Below, in pieces: positions 1 through 9,985 of a stretch of 64,000 nt of DNA. This DNA comes from Afipia sp. 1NLS2 (GTDB taxonomy: Bacteria; Pseudomonadota; Alphaproteobacteria; Rhizobiales; Xanthobacteraceae). Both the position numbers and the translations under genes were made by a program. Position 1 is the first letter of the stretch. The number at the start of each line of letters is the position of its first letter. Location of the stretch: the NCBI RefSeq assembly GCF_000178995.1, contig NZ_ADVZ01000005.1:248001-312000 (forward strand). Reading direction: 5' to 3'. Under the pieces are notes generated by a model. It saw only the letters and a program-made list of their open reading frames with translations. It had not been told where the DNA came from and made no database searches.

Positions 1-1
1 G

Positions 2-625
2 CGCAACGAGAACTACGCGACTTTCGACGACTTCCTCGCCACACTGGCCTCGCGCCACCGCAAGGCGATTAAGCGCGAGCGCCGCGACGCGCTGGCAAAC
101 GGCATCAGCATCCACATCCTCAACGGCTCGGAGATCACCGAGGATGCGTGGGATGCATTCTACGATTTCTACATGGAGACAGGATCACGCAAATGGGGAC
201 GGCCCTATCTCAATCGCGCTTTCTATACGCAGATCGCGGAAACGATGGCCGACGACATCGTGCTCATCATGGCGAAACGCGAGGGCCGCTGGATCGCGGG
301 GGCGATCAATTTCAAGGGCTCCGATACGCTTTTTGGACGGCATTGGGGCGCAATCGAACACCACCCATTCCTGCATTTCGAGGTCTGCTATTATCAGGCG
401 ATCGACTATGCGATCCGCCACGGGCTGAAATTCGTCGAGGCTGGTGCGCAGGGCGAGCATAAGATTGCGCGCGGCTACCTGCCGCAGATGACCCGCTCCG
501 CGCATTACATCGCGGACCCGAGCCTGCGCCGCGCGGTGCGCGACTATCTCGTGCATGAACGCGATTATGTCGAGCAGGCCGGCCGCGAACTGACGGAAGC
601 CGGTCCGTTCCGCAAAGCGACTTAA
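2..625 (+). CDS. FemAB/GNAT-like acyltransferase, C-terminal part (5' end outside window)
   Basis: The reading frame is open from base 2, so the gene enters from the left edge; about 207 residues are visible. The sequence resembles the DUF482/FemAB-like acyl-CoA acyltransferase fold: GRPYLNRAFY, IAGAINFKGSDTLFGRHWG, and FVEAGAQGEHKIARGY near the end are typical of that family. Family members are thought to transfer acyl or aminoacyl groups, and some are related to peptidoglycan bridge enzymes, but the substrate here is unknown. It ends with TAA two bases before the stop of the convergent transglycosylase gene. A second, full-length FemAB-like gene lies at 25141. Confidence 0.8.
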   Translation, partial: RNENYATFDDFLATLASRHRKAIKRERRDALANGISIHILNGSEITEDAWDAFYDFYMETGSRKWGRPYLNRAFYTQIAETMADDIVLIMAKREGRWIAGAINFKGSDTLFGRHWGAIEHHPFLHFEVCYYQAIDYAIRHGLKFVEAGAQGEHKIARGYLPQMTRSAHYIADPSLRRAVRDYLVHERDYVEQAGRELTEAGPFRKAT

Positions 626-626
626 A

Positions 627-1553
627 TCAGCCTTTGCTGCCGGGATTGTGCAGCACCATGCAGGCCTGCCCCGCTTTGTGAATCTTCGCGCACAATTCGT
701 TCGCGGCCTGCCGCGTGTCCGCACCGATCCGCACCTGATAGAACGCGCGGGTGCCACGGCTGCGCAGCGTCGTGCTGAGTAGGTTCGGATCATGATCGCC
801 GATCACCCCGCTCACCCGCGCCATGGCGCGCGCGTACATCGCCAGCGCCTTGTCGCGCGAAAATCCGGCGGCCAGTTGCACGCCCCACGGGCTTGCCGCG
901 CCGATGCGGACGCGCTCCTCCAGATGAGCGACGAACGGATTCGGCGCATGGCGTAGCAGCGCCATCAGGTCGCGGCACCCTTCCGGCTTCTTGCGGTCCG
1001 CAGGATCCTTGCCTGCTTCCGCTTTGTTCCAGTCCTCCACGCTCGCGCCCGTGATGGCATAGACGTAGTTGCGGGTTTCCTCAGGCATCGGCCCCGTGCC
1101 CGCCTGCCATTCATGCACGCGGCGCGGCCCGGCGTTGTAGGCGGCGGCGGCAAGCCCGAGATTGCCGAACTCGCCGCGCAATTCGGCGAGAAATTCCGCG
1201 GCCTTCGGCAGTGCCTGCACCGGATCGAACGGATCGAGCAGCCGCCGCTCGTTCGCGGTGCCTGGCATGAACTGCGCGACGCCCTGCGCGCGTTGGCCAT
1301 TCCGCGTCACGGGTCCCACCGCGTCCGGCTGAAATCGGCTCTCCTGCCAGATCACGCGGGCGAAGAATTCCAGCGGCAGGCCGTTCGCCTTCGCCGCGGA
1401 TTCGATCATCAGGCACATGGATTCACCGGTATCGGCGATTTTCGTGGGCGCGGAAGCCGCCAGTTCCTGCTGCGCGAGCGCAACACTCGCCAGTGATGCG
1501 AGCGCGGCACCGGCAAGCCAGCAGGCCAGTCCTCGTCTCACGATCCGGCGCAT
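627..1553 (-). CDS. Secreted lytic murein transglycosylase with SPOR-like C-terminus
   Basis: The protein has 308 residues. Residues 1-27 form a signal peptide ending in ALA. An SLT domain follows, with the catalytic glutamate in WQESRF (E71), GVAQFMPGT at 91-99 and AYNAGP at 138-143. These are the standard marks of family 1 lytic transglycosylases, which cleave the MurNAc-GlcNAc bond with formation of anhydroMurNAc in the periplasm. The last 75 residues (FYQVRIGADTRQAANELCAKI to the end) look like a SPOR domain, which would bind denuded glycan at the division site. The domain call is by motif only. It is a single gene, convergent with the FemAB-like gene. Confidence 0.88.
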   Translation of the reverse strand: MRRIVRRGLACWLAGAALASLASVALAQQELAASAPTKIADTGESMCLMIESAAKANGLPLEFFARVIWQESRFQPDAVGPVTRNGQRAQGVAQFMPGTANERRLLDPFDPVQALPKAAEFLAELRGEFGNLGLAAAAYNAGPRRVHEWQAGTGPMPEETRNYVYAITGASVEDWNKAEAGKDPADRKKPEGCRDLMALLRHAPNPFVAHLEERVRIGAASPWGVQLAAGFSRDKALAMYARAMARVSGVIGDHDPNLLSTTLRSRGTRAFYQVRIGADTRQAANELCAKIHKAGQACMVLHNPGSKG

Positions 1554-1610
1554 TTACCTTAACCCCGATCCTGCATGGCCTCGCGCCTCTCCCGCGCCTA
1601 AAGCTGCCCC

Positions 1611-1925
1611 ATGGAACAAGGCCAGCCGCACGACGAGCTTCTGCTGGAAGATGAGACTGCTCCGGCCATCGAGCAACCCGGCGAGGCGGAAACCACGCCT
1701 GCCCTTCCCGCCGACAATCTTGCCTTTCCGGCCAGCCCGCCCGCCCCTTCCCGTCGCGTCAGCATGGTGCGCGGCGCCGCACGCATGGTGATCGCTTTCG
1801 CCTTCTCGCAATATGTCATCATCACGGTGATGGTCGCGACCGGAGCCGCCCTCCTATCGAGAACCGTCTCCAGCCTGCTGGTCGAAAAATTCGACGCCAT
1901 CACACGGGCGATCCGACATCTCTGA
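1611..1925 (+). CDS. Small hypothetical membrane protein
   Basis: The protein has 104 residues and no recognised family. The first half is acidic and proline-rich (DELLLEDETAPAIEQPGEAE). One hydrophobic segment at about residues 60-85 (MVIAFAFSQYVIITVMVATGAALL) could cross the membrane, and the tail is short and basic. It is transcribed away from the transglycosylase and ends at a strong bidirectional terminator. The start at 1611 is the first in-frame ATG. No function is proposed. Confidence 0.6.
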   Translation: MEQGQPHDELLLEDETAPAIEQPGEAETTPALPADNLAFPASPPAPSRRVSMVRGAARMVIAFAFSQYVIITVMVATGAALLSRTVSSLLVEKFDAITRAIRHL

Positions 1926-1932
1926 GCAACAA

Positions 1933-1962
1933 AAAAAGCCCGGCGAGATCGCCGGGCTTTTT
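1933..1962. terminator. Bidirectional rho-independent terminator
   Basis: Arms AAAAAGCCCGGC and GCCGGGCTTTTT flank a six-base loop, with an A-run on the left and a T-run on the right. It sits between the small membrane protein gene (+) and clpA (-), so it can end transcripts from both sides. Confidence 0.9.
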
Positions 1963-1982
1963 CAATTTTTGTGAGAGCCGCT

Positions 1983-4343
1983 TTACGCCTTGGCCGGTTC
2001 CTTGGTGGCCTTGGGCTTGCGCTTGCGCGCGCCCGGCAGCTTTTCGGGTTTCGGCGTGACCGGCCCTTGGACAAACTCGAAACCGATTTTCTCGGCTCCG
2101 GCCTCGCCCGGTACCAGCACGACGCGGACATGTCCGCCGCCCTTGAGCTTGCCGAACAGCACCTCGTCCGCCAGAGGCTTCTTGATGTGCTCCTGGATCA
2201 CGCGGGCCATCGGCCGCGCACCCATCTGCTCGTCGTAGCCCTCCTTCACCAGCCACGCCTTGGCCGGATCGGACAGCTCGATAGTCACGTTGCGGTCGCC
2301 GAGCTGCGCCTCGAGCTGCATAACGAACTTCTCGACCACCATACCGATCACATCGGCATCGAGGTGCGCGAAGGAGACGATGGCATCGAGACGGTTGCGG
2401 AATTCCGGCGCGAACTGCCGGTTGATCGCCTCGTGGTCCTCGCCCTCACGCTTGCTGCGCGTGAAGCCAAACGCCGCCTTGGCCATGTCGGCCGCGCCCG
2501 CGTTGGTCGTCATGATCAGGATGATGTTGCGGAAGTTGACCGACTTGCCGTTGTGGTCGGTGAGCTTGCCGTGATCCATGATCTGCAACAGGACGTTGTA
2601 GAGGTCGGGGTGCGCCTTCTCGATCTCGTCCAGCAGCACCACGCAATGCGGATGCTGGTCGACGCCATCGGTGAGCAAGCCCCCCTGATCGAAGCCGACA
2701 TAGCCCGGAGGCGCGCCAATCAGGCGCGACACGGTATGCCGCTCCATATATTCCGACATGTCGAAGCGCAACAGTTCGACGCCAAGCGAGGATGCCAACT
2801 GCTTGGCCACCTCGGTCTTGCCGACGCCGGTCGGGCCGGAGAACAGGTAGCAGCCGATCGGCTTCTCCGGTTCGCGCAGGCCCGCCCGCGCGAGCTTGAT
2901 CGACGCGGCCAGAGCCTCGATCGCCTTGTCCTGTCCGAACACCGTGCGCTTGAGCGTCGTCTCCAGATGACGCAGCACCTCGGCGTCGTCCTTCGACACG
3001 CTCTTGGGCGGAATCCGCGCCATCGTCGCGATGGTCGTCTCGATTTCCTTGATACCGATGGTTTTCTTGCGCTTGCCTTCCGGCACCAGCATCTGCGCCG
3101 CGCCGGATTCATCGATCACGTCGATCGCCTTGTCCGGCAGCTTGCGGTCGTGGATGTAACGCGCGGATAGGTTCACCGCCGCCTCGATGGCGTCGTTGGT
3201 GTATTTCAGCTTGTGGTAGTCCTCGAAGTAAGGCTTCAGCCCCTTCAGGATGCTGATCGCATCGTCCACCGACGGCTCGTTGACGTCGATCTTCTGGAAG
3301 CGCCGCACCAGCGCGCGGTCCTTCTCGAAGTGCTGGCGATACTCTTTATATGTGGTCGAGCCCATGCAGCGGATGCCGCCCGAGGCCAATGCAGGCTTCA
3401 GCAGGTTCGAGGCATCCATCGCCCCGCCCGATGTCGCGCCTGCACCGATCACGGTGTGAATCTCGTCGATGAACAGGATCGCATTCGGGTGCGCTTCCAG
3501 TTCCTTGATGACCTGCTTCAGCCGCTCCTCGAAATCACCGCGATAGCGCGTGCCCGCGAGCAGCGTGCCCATGTCGAGCGAGAACACGGTGGCGGCCGAC
3601 AGCACTTCCGGCACGTCGCTGTCGACGATGCGCTTGGCAAGGCCTTCCGCAATTGCGGTCTTGCCGACGCCGGCTTCGCCGACGAACAGCGGGTTGTTCT
3701 TCTGGCGGCGGCACAGCACCTGGATAGCGCGATTGATCTCGGCATTGCGGCCGATCACCGGATCGATCTTGCCGTCGCGGGCCTTCTTGTTGAGGTTGAC
3801 GCAATAAGTCTCGAGCGCCTCGCCCTTCTTCTTCGTGTCCTCGCCGCCCTTGGTGTCGGTGTCGTCATCGACGCCGCGCACAGGCCGCGCTTCCGAGACA
3901 CCGGGGCGTTTGGCGATGCCATGGCTGATGTAATTCACCGCGTCGTAGCGCGTCATGTCCTGCTCCTGCAGGAAATACGCGGCGTGGCTTTCGCGCTCCG
4001 CGAAGATCGCGATCAGCACGTTGGCGCCGGTCACTTCCTCGCGGCCGGATGACTGGACATGGATCACCGCGCGCTGCACGACGCGCTGGAAACCGGCGGT
4101 CGGCTTGGCGTCCTCGGCACCATCGCCGATCAGGTTCTCGAATTCGGTTTCGAGGTAGCCGACGAGGCTGCCCCGCAGCTTGTCGAGATCAACGCTGCAG
4201 GCGCGCATCACGGCGGCCGCATCGGTATCGTCAATCAGCGATAGCAAAAGATGTTCGAGCGTCGCGTATTGATGATGGCGTTCGTTTGCAATCGCGAGTG
4301 CGCGATGCAGGGATTGTTCAAGGCTCTGAGAAAAAGTCGGCAT
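1983..4343 (-). CDS. clpA: ATP-dependent Clp protease ATP-binding subunit ClpA
   Basis: At 786 residues this is a full-length ClpA. The N-domain (about 1-150) binds ClpS. D1 has Walker [10 protein letters not shown] at 222-230 and Walker B LFIDEIH near 290-296. D2 has GPTGVGKTE at 503-511 and [13 protein letters not shown] from 568. An FGF sequence at 625-627 is in the place of the ClpP-docking loop. It unfolds substrates, including N-degron proteins delivered by ClpS, and feeds them to ClpP. The C-terminal tail is lysine- and proline-rich. AAGGAAGCG just upstream of the ATG is a good ribosome binding site. clpS lies 220 nt upstream on the same strand, the usual order in alphaproteobacteria. 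Confidence 0.98.
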   Translation of the reverse strand: MPTFSQSLEQSLHRALAIANERHHQYATLEHLLLSLIDDTDAAAVMRACSVDLDKLRGSLVGYLETEFENLIGDGAEDAKPTAGFQRVVQRAVIHVQSSGREEVTGANVLIAIFAERESHAAYFLQEQDMTRYDAVNYISHGIAKRPGVSEARPVRGVDDDTDTKGGEDTKKKGEALETYCVNLNKKARDGKIDPVIGRNAEINRAIQVLCRRQKNNPLFVGEAGVGKTAIAEGLAKRIVDSDVPEVLSAATVFSLDMGTLLAGTRYRGDFEERLKQVIKELEAHPNAILFIDEIHTVIGAGATSGGAMDASNLLKPALASGGIRCMGSTTYKEYRQHFEKDRALVRRFQKIDVNEPSVDDAISILKGLKPYFEDYHKLKYTNDAIEAAVNLSARYIHDRKLPDKAIDVIDESGAAQMLVPEGKRKKTIGIKEIETTIATMARIPPKSVSKDDAEVLRHLETTLKRTVFGQDKAIEALAASIKLARAGLREPEKPIGCYLFSGPTGVGKTEVAKQLASSLGVELLRFDMSEYMERHTVSRLIGAPPGYVGFDQGGLLTDGVDQHPHCVVLLDEIEKAHPDLYNVLLQIMDHGKLTDHNGKSVNFRNIILIMTTNAGAADMAKAAFGFTRSKREGEDHEAINRQFAPEFRNRLDAIVSFAHLDADVIGMVVEKFVMQLEAQLGDRNVTIELSDPAKAWLVKEGYDEQMGARPMARVIQEHIKKPLADEVLFGKLKGGGHVRVVLVPGEAGAEKIGFEFVQGPVTPKPEKLPGARKRKPKATKEPAKA

Positions 4344-4562
4344 TCGCTTCCTTTGTGGCCCCCGCCATTCTGGCCGTTCGAGTAATCCCCTTCAGCCGTT
4401 TCCGCCGTCGCTTCTTTGACTGCCGTTCGGCATTTTCTTGTTCGGTCGTCCTAGTCGTTCGTGAATCTAGTGCATCCGCAAGTGAACGCCACTCTTTGAA
4501 GTCAGGTTCCCCAACAAAACATTCCGCCGATCAGATCTTGCAAATCGCTTCCTGCCAACAGG

Positions 4563-4892
4563 CTACTTCTTTTCCATCACGCATTGCAAAGGATGTTGGT
4601 GCTTGCGCGCGAAATCCATCACCTGCGTCACTTTGGTTTCGGCGATTTCGTAAGTGAAAATTCCGCATTCGCCGATCCCGTGATGATGAACATGCAACAT
4701 GATCTTGGTCGCAGCTTCAACATCCTTCTGGAAGAACCTCTCTAGAACATGAACGACGAATTCCATGGGCGTGTAGTCGTCGTTAAGGATCAGGACGCGA
4801 TAAAGGCTCGGACGCTTCGTGCGCGGTTTGGTCTTGGTAATGACGGAGGTGCCTGGCCCGGTCCCGTCGGGGCGGCCGTCATCCTTGGACAT
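4563..4892 (-). CDS. clpS: ATP-dependent Clp protease adaptor ClpS
   Basis: The core carries the ClpS hallmarks: [47 protein letters not shown] and [12 protein letters not shown] at the end. ClpS binds the ClpA N-domain and hands over substrates with N-terminal destabilising residues. The NDDYTPM segment and the HHHG region build the N-degron pocket. The start is uncertain. The ATG at 4892 gives 109 residues, close to the family length, but in-frame ATGs at 4943, 4967 and 4985 would add up to 31 residues and none has a convincing Shine-Dalgarno. It lies upstream of clpA in the same direction. Confidence 0.95.
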   Translation of the reverse strand: MSKDDGRPDGTGPGTSVITKTKPRTKRPSLYRVLILNDDYTPMEFVVHVLERFFQKDVEAATKIMLHVHHHGIGECGIFTYEIAETKVTQVMDFARKHQHPLQCVMEKK

Positions 4893-5345
4893 AATGGGGG
4901 CGGTCGAGCGGCGCTCGCCGGTTTGCCCGGTCTTTTGGGTCATAGCGTTGAAAAACTTCTGCAGCATGGCTTTGCGTTCGATCATCCCCGGCCTGCGGCG
5001 ACACGGGCCCGTCCGCGCTGGCATTTCTCCAATATGGCCCCGGTCCGGCTGCGCCGCAAGCCAACCGGAAAACCCTACCCCTCTCGGAACGCTGGAGAAA
5101 TTCGCGCGGTCCAGGTGCGGTCCAGGTGATGTAGGGCGGACTTCCCGCTCCGTCTCCTGCCACTCCGTTAACGCCTTGCGCGAAAACAGGCCCCCGGCGG
5201 CAACCTTGTGTTGAGGATAGAGGCGCACGGAAGGCCAAAAAGGCGGCATTTTAGGAATGTCCTCGGGTTTACTCACATCATTTTACTACCTCTTCACCCG
5301 GCGGCTCTAAGCAAAGTTCCAGATACAACCAGTCTGGTGGCAGCA
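4893..5345. other. Intergenic region between divergent clpS and TadG-like gene
   Basis: No convincing gene is seen here apart from a possible N-terminal extension of ClpS (up to 4985). It must hold the promoters of clpS (leftwards) and the TadG-like gene (rightwards). The longer open frames upstream of 5346 and of 4985 lack family resemblance and look like chance extensions in GC-rich DNA. Confidence 0.5.
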
Positions 5346-7151
5346 ATGAGCTTCCCGTCGATTACGCGTCTCACCCGCCTCGCGCGGCGATTCCAGACGG
5401 ACGCCCGCGGCAACGTCGCGATCATTTTTGCTATCGTGTCGATCCCGCTGGTGGCACTCGTCGGCGCCGCGGTGGACTACACACGCGCGGTCTCCGACCG
5501 CACCGCACTCCAGAGCGCGCTCGACAGCGCCGCGCTGATGATCTCCAAGGACGCCGCCACGATGTCGGCGAGCCAGATCACCACCCGCGCGCGGCAATAT
5601 GTCGACTCGCTTTACACTGCCACCGATGCCCCGATCCAAAATTTCACAGCGACCTACACACCGAACAGCGGCAGCGGCGCCTCCATTCTGCTGTCGGCCA
5701 ACGGCACCATGCCGACCTATTTCATGAGAGTCCTCGGCAGCAACTTCAACACGCTGCCGGTCGCCACGTCCTCGACCACGAAATGGGGCAGCACCCGAAT
5801 GCGCGTGGCGCTGGTGCTCGATAATACCGGCTCGATGGCGCAGAACGGCAAGATGGCTGCGCTGCAAAGCGCTGCCACCGACATGATCACGAAATTGTCG
5901 GCCTTCAACACCACCACGGGCGACGTCTATATTTCCATTGTTCCCTTCGCCAAGGACGTGAACGTCAGCACCTCGAACGTGAGTGCATCCTGGCTGAACT
6001 GGACAGAATGGATGGCTGAGCCGCCCTATCTTAGCCAGAACGGTTATCCCAACAACCTCGCCAGCCTGGTAGGCATTACGACGCCCGGTGTCTGGATCGA
6101 CATGACCGGCCCCGGTTCGAATTGTCCGTTCACCAACAGTTCCTACGGCTTTTCGTGCACCGACAGGCCGGCCACGCTTTCCAACGCCAATAGCGCGAGC
6201 AAAATTCCTTCGAGCGGCAACTACAAGGGCATGATCTGTCCCGGCGAAGACAGTGGCCGCAAGCTATCCGGAAAGGCCAGCATCTATTACAACGGATGCT
6301 ATACGAGCGTATCGGTCACGCTCAAATGGACGGGGTCATCTGCGACTTGCAGCGGAAAGCCAAGCGGTTGCAGTTGCTCGGGCTCGGGCTCGAGCAAGGT
6401 TTGCACCCTGCCGGCATACCGGCATGACTGGCGCAACGTGCTCGCCGATCCGAGCGCAACCGCGCCTGATCCGCGCGTAACCCCGGCCCCGGACTCGACC
6501 CTGACACAATACGCGGCGACAAACCCCTCCGCTTCCGTGTCGAACGGCGGCTGGACGGGATGCGTCAACGACCGCGACCAGAATTTCGACACCACCAATG
6601 ACGCGATGACAGGTTCGGGCATCCCTTCGAAATTGCCCTATGCCGAACAGTGGGCTGACTGCCTGCCCGCCACCATCACGCCGATGAGCAATCAGTGGAG
6701 CACACTGAAGTCTCAGATCAACGCGATGACTCCGAGCGGCAACACCAACCAGGCCGTGGGTCTGTTCTGGGGCTGGCAGACACTGAACACCACGAATGAT
6801 CCATTCAAGGCACCGGCCAAGGACCCCAACTGGGTCTACAAAGATTATATCGTGTTGCTCTCCGACGGCCTGAACACCCAGAATCGCTGGACTCAGACGG
6901 TGTCCGACATCGATGCCCGCCAGGAACTGCTGTGCAAGAACATCAAGGATCCGGCGCAGAACGGCGGCAACCAGATCACCGTCTTCTCCATCCAGGTCAA
7001 TATCAGCAGCAAGGACCCAACCTCGAAAGTGCTGCAGGATTGCGCCACCCCGGGCGCCGGATACTTCCAGATGATCACCCAGTCGAGCCAGACGGCGGAT
7101 GCCTTCAACAACGTGCTGGCAACGATCGCCAAATTGCGCATCTCGCAATAA
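5346..7151 (+). CDS. TadG-like pilus assembly protein with von Willebrand factor A domain
   Basis: The protein has 601 residues from ATG 5346. A short basic N-terminus is followed by one membrane segment (about 23-43, GNVAIIFAIVSIPLVALVGA) typical of the TadE/TadG N-terminal domain. A VWA domain follows with the MIDAS motif DNTGS at 159-163 and a later DGLNTQNRW stretch. Between them lies a long insertion rich in Gly, Ser and Cys (CSGKPSGCSCSGSG). Tad proteins build Flp-type pili for adhesion; TadG is thought to link the machine to the envelope. No other tad/cpa genes are in this window, so the gene is an orphan here. The longer frame starting at 5208 was rejected because its extra 46 residues precede the conserved start. 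Confidence 0.85.
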   Translation: MSFPSITRLTRLARRFQTDARGNVAIIFAIVSIPLVALVGAAVDYTRAVSDRTALQSALDSAALMISKDAATMSASQITTRARQYVDSLYTATDAPIQNFTATYTPNSGSGASILLSANGTMPTYFMRVLGSNFNTLPVATSSTTKWGSTRMRVALVLDNTGSMAQNGKMAALQSAATDMITKLSAFNTTTGDVYISIVPFAKDVNVSTSNVSASWLNWTEWMAEPPYLSQNGYPNNLASLVGITTPGVWIDMTGPGSNCPFTNSSYGFSCTDRPATLSNANSASKIPSSGNYKGMICPGEDSGRKLSGKASIYYNGCYTSVSVTLKWTGSSATCSGKPSGCSCSGSGSSKVCTLPAYRHDWRNVLADPSATAPDPRVTPAPDSTLTQYAATNPSASVSNGGWTGCVNDRDQNFDTTNDAMTGSGIPSKLPYAEQWADCLPATITPMSNQWSTLKSQINAMTPSGNTNQAVGLFWGWQTLNTTNDPFKAPAKDPNWVYKDYIVLLSDGLNTQNRWTQTVSDIDARQELLCKNIKDPAQNGGNQITVFSIQVNISSKDPTSKVLQDCATPGAGYFQMITQSSQTADAFNNVLATIAKLRISQ

Positions 7152-7196
7152 GCCCGCGTAAGCCAACCTGCGGACGCTTATCGCACTTAGCAAACA

Positions 7197-7224
7197 AAAA
7201 GCCCGGCTTTTCAGCCGGGCTTTT
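7197..7224. terminator. Bidirectional rho-independent terminator
   Basis: AAAAGCCCGGCT and AGCCGGGCTTTT form a 12-bp stem with a four-base loop. It separates the TadG-like gene (+) from the phasin gene (-) and has A- and T-runs for both directions. Confidence 0.9.
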
Positions 7225-7246
7225 CTAATTCAATCGATCGTCACGC

Positions 7247-7579
7247 TTAGTGCTGCGTGTACTTCGAAACCAGGCCTTCGAACGGTTTGTAGGATTCCTT
7301 GGCGAGATCGGAATAAAGCTGGCCGATCTTCTGCGCCTCAGCCACGAACGTATCGTAGGCGGTCTTGGCGTATTCGCTCTGAACTTCGAGCGCCTTGTCG
7401 ATCGACTTCACGCCCGAGAGCTTCTCGACATAACCCTTGGTGTCTTCATACGACTTCTTCGAGTAGTCGCCGAACGCGGCGGCGATCGCCTGAAAGCCGT
7501 TGGCAACGTTGCGAGCAGAGGCCACCGCGGCGTCGAGCTGCTCTTTGCTTTGCTGCTGGAAATCTTCCACTTTGAACAT
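7247..7579 (-). CDS. Phasin family protein
   Basis: The protein has 110 residues and is mostly amphipathic helix. MFKVEDFQQQSKEQLDAAVA, the central FGDYSKKSYEDTKGYVEKL, and the region VQSEYAKTAYDTFVAEAQK match the phasin_2 family. Phasins coat polyhydroxyalkanoate granules and control their number and size. The start at 7579 is fixed by a good Shine-Dalgarno (AAAGGAC) a few bases before the ATG; a longer frame to 7663 was rejected. It stands alone, convergent with the TadG-like gene, with no PHA synthase in the window. Confidence 0.9.
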   Translation of the reverse strand: MFKVEDFQQQSKEQLDAAVASARNVANGFQAIAAAFGDYSKKSYEDTKGYVEKLSGVKSIDKALEVQSEYAKTAYDTFVAEAQKIGQLYSDLAKESYKPFEGLVSKYTQH

Positions 7580-7967
7580 GGCTCGTCCTTTCAGAAGACG
7601 GAACGGATAAGAGAATGGGTGCCGGGTGTCCCGATCACGAAGCCGGCATATCGCATTGCACAAAGCAGGTCAATAATTTTGTGCGCCGCACAACAAAAAT
7701 CGCCTCAAATCCCGATCATTGAGGAAACGCTTCGTTAAGCCTTTGGCAACTGCCGACCCGTATTTTGATTTACCTGTGTTTCGCGGAAAACCGGGAAGCC
7801 AAAAATAAACGTCCATTCAATTACTTATGGAACCAGCCGCCCGACGGCCCATCCATAAGGACGAAGGATGTTTCCACTTCCGGCCCAGAGCAGACAAAGT
7901 TCGGGGTCGGCGCAATTTGGCCTCAGAACGAGGTCATGAAAGTTCTGGAATCGGGACGGGGAAGTTC

Positions 7968-9761
7968 ATGCTCGGTGTCAGTTTCGCGTCCGGCAGGACG
8001 GCACGCTACCTCACGCTTGCTCTTGCCGCCGTCTCCATCACGCTGCTGCTCACGGACCATGCCGACGCGCGTCGTCGTCATCACCGGCACCACCGCGCCC
8101 ACGTCGAACGCTCCGGCTACAACCCGCCTTTCGCGTCCATCGTCGTCGATGCCAATTCCGGCGCGACGCTGCAGTCCACCAATGCCGACGCTCTGCGCCA
8201 TCCCGCGTCGCTGACCAAGATCATGACGCTCTACATGCTGTTCGAGCAGCTCGACAGCGGAAAGCTGCGGCTGGATTCCCAGCTCGAAGTCTCGCGCCAT
8301 GCTTCCGTACAGGCCCCGACCAAGCTCGGCCTTCGCCCCGGCCAGACCATTCGCGTCGAGGACGCCATCAAGGGCATTGTCACCCGCTCGGCCAATGACG
8401 CCGCCGTGGTGGTCGCCGAGGCGATCGGCGGCAGCGAAGAGAACTTCTGCAAGATGATGACGCGCAAGGCCCGCGCGCTCGGCATGAGCAAGACCACCTA
8501 CGTCAACGCATCGGGCCTGCCCGACGACGATCAGATCACGACCGCGCGCGATCAAGCCACGCTCGGCCGCGCGATCCAGGATCGCTTCCCGACCTATTAT
8601 CGCTACTTCTCCACCTCGGTCTTCACCTGGCGCGGCAGCCCGATCCGTAACCACAACCATCTGCTCGGCCAGATGGATGGCGTCGACGGCATCAAGACCG
8701 GCTATGTCCGCGCGTCGGGTTTCAACCTCGTCACCAACATTCGCCGCGGCAACCGTCATCTCGTCGGCGTGGTGCTCGGCGGCCGCAGCGGCGGTTCGCG
8801 CGATGCTACCATGCGCAGGTTGCTCGCCGAGCATCTCGACGAAGGCGCAACGCGCCGCACCGTCGCCGCGATCACCGAACGCAATCCTTCGCGCATGGCC
8901 AGCGATGAGGAACCCGCCGCGAAGGCTGCGTCCCGCCCGGTGCCCGCGCCCATCGAGGTTGCCTCCGCCGCGCCCGAGTCCATTCCCACCCCCGCGCCGC
9001 GTGCGCCTGAGCCGGCTGCGAAGCCTGAGCCCGCGCCTCTCACCAGCGGCGTGATCTCCTCGCCGCTCGCGGCGATCCCCGGTTCTTCGGAGCCGATGAA
9101 GCCGGTGCGCGTCAAGACGGTTCAGGTCCGCATGGCGCAGGCCAAGACGATCGCCAAGAATGCGCTCAAGGCCGCGCTGCCGAGAACCGCGAATGCAGCG
9201 CCGGTTGCCGAAGCAGCACCTGAAGCCGCACCCACCGCATCCGTTGCGGCGTCCGCAGCTCATCCTTCCTTCCCTGCGCCGCTGCCGATCGTGATTACCC
9301 GCAACACCCCCGGCCTCGGCGAGGCGACCGTTGGCACGCCGATGCCTTCGCCCTCCTCCACCATGGCCTATGCCGACCCCAATCGCGGCCCGCCCCCGAC
9401 GACGCTTGGTGCGCAGGCGCGCGCAATGGGAACGGGTGCACCTCAGCCTCAGGTTGTCGCATCCGCAGCCCCTTCGCAGGAAATTGCGCCTTCGACCGGC
9501 ACCAAGCCTGTTGCCCACAGCGGATGGATTATCCAGGTCGGCGCGCTTGAGTCGGAGTCGGAAGCCCGCCAGCGCCTCAATGCCGCGCGCGAAAACGCAA
9601 GCCGCTATCTCGGCCGCGCCGATCCCTTCACCGAAGTGTTCTCGAAGGGACGCAAGACCTATTACCGCGCCCGCTTCGCCGGTCTCAGTCAGGATACCGC
9701 CGAAGCCGCCTGCAAAGTGCTCAAGCGTTCCGACATCAGTTGCATGACCATCCGTAACTGA
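7968..9761 (+). CDS. Serine-type D-Ala-D-Ala carboxypeptidase (S11 family) with SPOR domain
   Basis: The protein has 597 residues from ATG 7968. Signal/anchor segment 14-34 is followed by a His/Arg-rich patch (RRRHHRHHRAH). The peptidase S11 domain carries SLTK (S81, K84), SAN at 141-143 and KTG at 243-245. These are the three penicillin-binding motifs, so it should trim the terminal D-alanine from peptidoglycan stems. A linker of about 220 residues rich in Pro and Ala leads to a SPOR domain (about 520-597, WIIQVGALESESEARQRL onward) that would direct it to the septum. In-frame ATG 7827 upstream is open but the extra sequence is not like a signal peptide. Confidence 0.93.
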   Translation: MLGVSFASGRTARYLTLALAAVSITLLLTDHADARRRHHRHHRAHVERSGYNPPFASIVVDANSGATLQSTNADALRHPASLTKIMTLYMLFEQLDSGKLRLDSQLEVSRHASVQAPTKLGLRPGQTIRVEDAIKGIVTRSANDAAVVVAEAIGGSEENFCKMMTRKARALGMSKTTYVNASGLPDDDQITTARDQATLGRAIQDRFPTYYRYFSTSVFTWRGSPIRNHNHLLGQMDGVDGIKTGYVRASGFNLVTNIRRGNRHLVGVVLGGRSGGSRDATMRRLLAEHLDEGATRRTVAAITERNPSRMASDEEPAAKAASRPVPAPIEVASAAPESIPTPAPRAPEPAAKPEPAPLTSGVISSPLAAIPGSSEPMKPVRVKTVQVRMAQAKTIAKNALKAALPRTANAAPVAEAAPEAAPTASVAASAAHPSFPAPLPIVITRNTPGLGEATVGTPMPSPSSTMAYADPNRGPPPTTLGAQARAMGTGAPQPQVVASAAPSQEIAPSTGTKPVAHSGWIIQVGALESESEARQRLNAARENASRYLGRADPFTEVFSKGRKTYYRARFAGLSQDTAEAACKVLKRSDISCMTIRN

Positions 9762-9784
9762 CCGCTCTCAAACCGATTTTCGGA

Positions 9785-9813
9785 AAAACGCCCGCGGCTT
9801 TCGCGGGCGTTTT
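9785..9813 (+). terminator. Rho-independent terminator
   Basis: AAAACGCCCGCG and CGCGGGCGTTTT form a 12-bp stem around a five-base loop, 23 bases after the carboxypeptidase stop. It is close to symmetrical and may also work for the minus-strand J-protein gene. Confidence 0.88.
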
Positions 9814-9985
9814 CATGTGCGCAAACGCCGCGCGTAATTCTCCGGCTGAAAACCCTTTTTCAAGGTTTGGTCTCTAAAACCTTAACCGTACAAACGACCG
9901 CGCCGGACAACGGCGGGCATTTCGGGGCATCATTCAGAGACGCGACCAGCGCCGCTCGACAGGATTTGAGTCTTGTTGCGTGGAG

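Noticed and set aside
1971-3170. 399-residue plus-strand frame
   Set aside because: Antisense shadow of clpA.
5208-5345. N-terminal extension of the TadG-like protein
   Set aside because: The added 46 residues lack similarity to TadG N-termini; the ATG at 5346 gives the expected start.
7923-9518. 531-residue minus-strand frame
   Set aside because: Antisense to the D,D-carboxypeptidase gene, whose motifs are unmistakable.
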